DNA of 6,982 nt from NCBI GenBank assembly GCA_001796785.1, contig MGNL01000118.1, positions 1 through 6,982 on the forward strand, given 5' to 3'. A program made the position numbers and the translations under genes. The notes under the pieces are model-generated. The model made no database searches. It had not been told where the DNA came from and saw only the letters and a list, made by a program, of their open reading frames with translations. The DNA comes from Chloroflexi bacterium RBG_16_51_16. GTDB lineage: Bacteria > Chloroflexota > Anaerolineae > Anaerolineales > Villigracilaceae. Shown one piece after another: positions 5,219 through 6,982 of this stretch (the first letter of the stretch is position 1; each line of letters opens with the position of its first letter).

Positions 5219-5695
5219 ATGACAAAGCATGAATTGACACCTAAATCTGTCCAAGCCTCGAAGATTAGCATTGCGCAGTTGATGCAACCCGAGCATGCGA
5301 ACAACCTTGGGAATGTGCATGGGGGTTGGATCATGAAATTGGTTGATGAAGCTGGTGCATTAACTTGTATGCGTCACTCTCAACGGCGGGTTGTAACCGT
5401 GGCTGTGGATTCGCTGGTGTTTCAGGAACCCATCCGAATTGGCGACCTGGTCATCATAAATGCCGAAGTCAGTTACACCGGTCGCACATCAATGGAGGCG
5501 GAGGTAAACGTTTTGGCTGAAAACCCAATCACAGGAGAGCGAACCCACACAAACACAGCCTATCTCGTTTATGTCGCACTTGATGAAAACGGTCATCCAG
5601 TCAAGGTGCCGCCATTAAGAACTGAGACAGAACTCGAAATAACCAGGATGCAGAAAGCCAGAGAACGACAAGAACATCGATTAAAGCAGAGGTAG
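5219..5695 (+). CDS. Hotdog-fold acyl-CoA thioesterase (BACH/YciA-like)
   Basis: A 158-residue single-hotdog protein; members hydrolyse acyl-CoA to free fatty acid and CoA in the cytoplasm, usually as trimers or hexamers of dimers. Family pattern in order: NNLGNVHGGWIMKLVDEAGA (28-47), with Asn28, the HGG turn and Asp43 at the expected catalytic-site position; VVTVAVDSLVFQEPIRIGD (58-76); YTGRTSMEAEVNVLAENP (86-103); and TAYLVYVALDENGHPVKVPP (113-132). The C-terminus is a charged helix (MQKARERQEHRLKQR). Chain-length preference cannot be read from the sequence. A GTG at 5201 is in frame and would add six residues, but it lies in the promoter and its GAGGT is directly adjacent. ATG 5219 is preferred because the -10 box ends 6 nt before it. 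The gene appears to head a two-gene unit with the glycosyltransferase 2 nt downstream. Confidence 0.92.
   Translation: MTKHELTPKSVQASKISIAQLMQPEHANNLGNVHGGWIMKLVDEAGALTCMRHSQRRVVTVAVDSLVFQEPIRIGDLVIINAEVSYTGRTSMEAEVNVLAENPITGERTHTNTAYLVYVALDENGHPVKVPPLRTETELEITRMQKARERQEHRLKQR
5688..5692 (+). promoter_or_regulatory. Shine-Dalgarno deciding a TTG start for the glycosyltransferase
   Basis: AGAGG overlaps the last codons of the thioesterase gene and lies 5 nt before an in-frame TTG at 5698. The first ATG (5716) is 23 nt away and is preceded by C-rich sequence without any purine-rich site. Confidence 0.45.
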
Positions 5696-5697
5696 TT

Positions 5698-6982
5698 TTG
5701 TCGCGCCCCTCCTTGATGAAATCCAAGTTTTTTCCAATCCTTGTTTTATTGGCAATAAACCTCCTGATCGGTCTCCTGACGTTCAGGGATTATGGTTTAG
5801 CGTGGGACGAGCCGTTATATTACGACTACGCCGAATCCATTGGCTATGCGTACTCACCTCAAGAATGGTTTAGCGGTGAGTTTGACCTGGAGAAAGCTTT
5901 TGGTCCCAGTGCTAGTGATCACGCCAATCGTGGACCAGCGTATTTATTGATTGCCAGGGGTCCAGCTGCTTTGCTCCAAATCCTTGGTTTGGACCGCGCC
6001 TCAGCCTGGCACTTAATCAATTTCCTTACTTTCCAAATTGGTGTTTTTGTTTTTTACCTGTTATGTCTGCGTTGGATGGACCCGTTGCCCTCCATGGCAA
6101 CGACCGCGTTTTTTTCCTCCCAACCGCTCCTCTGGGGGCACGCTTTTATCAATTCAAAAGATATTCCTTCCTTGGTATTCTTCATCCTTTCGATATGGTC
6201 TGGCCTGGTCATGGTTGATTCTTTTTTCAAAACCAGCCTGCCAAGGACTCAGGTATACCTGGTTCTCGCCTCAGGTGTTCTACTTGGTCTCCTGACGTGC
6301 ATGCGTGTTGTCGGCCCGTTAGCCGGCTTATTAATCATTTGCTTCGGAATCAATCGTTATCTCTTCAGGAAACGCTCACCCGCTAAAATTTCGCCTGAGC
6401 CCATCCGGTACTTCAGCCTTCTTCTTATTCTTTATCCAATCACTTGTTTACTGATCACCCTAATAACCTGGCCGTATCTCTGGCCTGATCCGTTCAATAG
6501 ATTCATCGATGTACTTCGGTTCATGTCCAGTAATCCCACCCAATTGGCTGTTTTATTCCAGGGACAAATCTTACGATCCGACCTCCTGCCCCGCAGATAT
6601 CTGCCTACTCTGCTCGGACTGACACTGACCGAACCTGTATGGCTGTTGTTTGCCGCCGGATTGATTATCAGTTTTATCAAAGATGGACTTCTCCATAGGA
6701 GGTTCGATACAAAATCTCCCTCGGCTGACACGGAAAACCACACAACTTACCCTCAAAGCCATCCTTCCAGGGATGAGTATGGATTGGCTCTCGCCTGGTT
6801 TTTTATTCCCGTCGTGTACGTCATTCTTAGGACGCCACCCATGTATGATGGCTTCCGGCATTTCTTTTTTATCCTGCCACCAGTGTTTCTGATTTCCGGA
6901 CTGGCGATTCAAGTCATATCAAAATTAGTAAAACTCATCAGCGTGAAGCTAATTTTATTAAGCCTGCTGCTTCTACCGGGAA
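5698..6982 (+). CDS. GT-C (PMT/GT39-like) membrane glycosyltransferase, 3'-truncated
   Basis: The frame is open to the right edge; about 422 codons follow ATG 5716 (428 from TTG 5698). Such enzymes use polyprenyl-phosphate sugars as donors and transfer the sugar on the outer face of the membrane to protein, lipid or glycan. Counting from ATG, helix 1 is FFPILVLLAINLLIGLLTF (5-23). The first outer loop has AWDEPLYYDYAE (29-40), whose Asp31-Glu32 match the catalytic acidic motif of GT-C enzymes. HAFINSKDIP (142-151) and YDGFRHFFFILP (377-388) are also typical of this group. Many further helices are seen (for example 96-115 and 183-195). TTG 5698 is favoured as start because AGAGG lies 5 nt upstream; ATG 5716 is the alternative. 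It is 2 nt after the thioesterase stop and probably shares its promoter. Acceptor and sugar are unknown. Neighbouring UDP-xylose and GtrA genes make a common envelope-glycan theme possible. Confidence 0.85.
   Translation, partial: MSRPSLMKSKFFPILVLLAINLLIGLLTFRDYGLAWDEPLYYDYAESIGYAYSPQEWFSGEFDLEKAFGPSASDHANRGPAYLLIARGPAALLQILGLDRASAWHLINFLTFQIGVFVFYLLCLRWMDPLPSMATTAFFSSQPLLWGHAFINSKDIPSLVFFILSIWSGLVMVDSFFKTSLPRTQVYLVLASGVLLGLLTCMRVVGPLAGLLIICFGINRYLFRKRSPAKISPEPIRYFSLLLILYPITCLLITLITWPYLWPDPFNRFIDVLRFMSSNPTQLAVLFQGQILRSDLLPRRYLPTLLGLTLTEPVWLLFAAGLIISFIKDGLLHRRFDTKSPSADTENHTTYPQSHPSRDEYGLALAWFFIPVVYVILRTPPMYDGFRHFFFILPPVFLISGLAIQVISKLVKLISVKLILLSLLLLPG

Noticed and set aside
6432..6912. Two minus-strand open frames of about 100 codons
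   Set aside because: They lie antisense inside the glycosyltransferase frame, which has clear GT-C motifs and is open throughout. They show no family pattern or ribosome site.

Overview
The window holds part or all of nine protein-coding genes in mid-GC DNA (by eye a little under 50% GC). It has no RNA gene, mobile element or CRISPR array. The source looks like a free-living bacterium, most plausibly Chloroflexota (Anaerolineae-like). Reasons are the ScpB and RluB style, a lipoprotein joining a YabE-like domain, a G5 domain and a beta-propeller, GtrA and GT-C membrane proteins of a style I associate with that group, and an apparent leaderless promoter. This placement is inference; no phylogenetic marker was searched.

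Region 1 (1-1442) is a chromosome-maintenance and ribosome-modification neighbourhood. The N-terminal part of an RluB/RsuA-type pseudouridine synthase runs off the left edge on the minus strand, and scpB (SMC-ScpAB condensin subunit) lies at 879-1442, also minus. The common scpA-scpB-rluB order is broken here: a plus-strand VOC/glyoxalase-fold gene sits between scpB and rluB, and scpA is not next to scpB. The VOC protein seems to lack three of the four usual metal ligands.

Region 2 (1443-5117) is a compact plus-strand operon: a G5/beta-propeller lipoprotein, a UDP-glucuronate decarboxylase (UDP-xylose synthase), a GtrA-family membrane protein and a small uncharacterised protein. Gaps are 3 nt, a 4-nt overlap and 17 nt. 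A good Rho-independent terminator at 5082-5117 closes the unit. The set suggests cell-envelope glycan work: a cytoplasmic nucleotide sugar (UDP-xylose), a GtrA membrane protein possibly handling lipid-linked sugar, and an exported lipoprotein with a G5 module that may bind cell-wall sugars.

Region 3 (5183-6982) starts with a promoter whose -10 box lies 6 nt before the ATG of a hotdog-fold acyl-CoA thioesterase, so that mRNA is probably leaderless. Two bases after its stop begins a large GT-C (PMT/GT39-like) membrane glycosyltransferase. It probably starts at TTG and runs off the right edge.

No gap between genes exceeds about 210 nt. Nothing here is clearly a new defence or mobile system. The most original items are the lipoprotein's domain fusion and its operon, and the small repeat-containing protein at its end.
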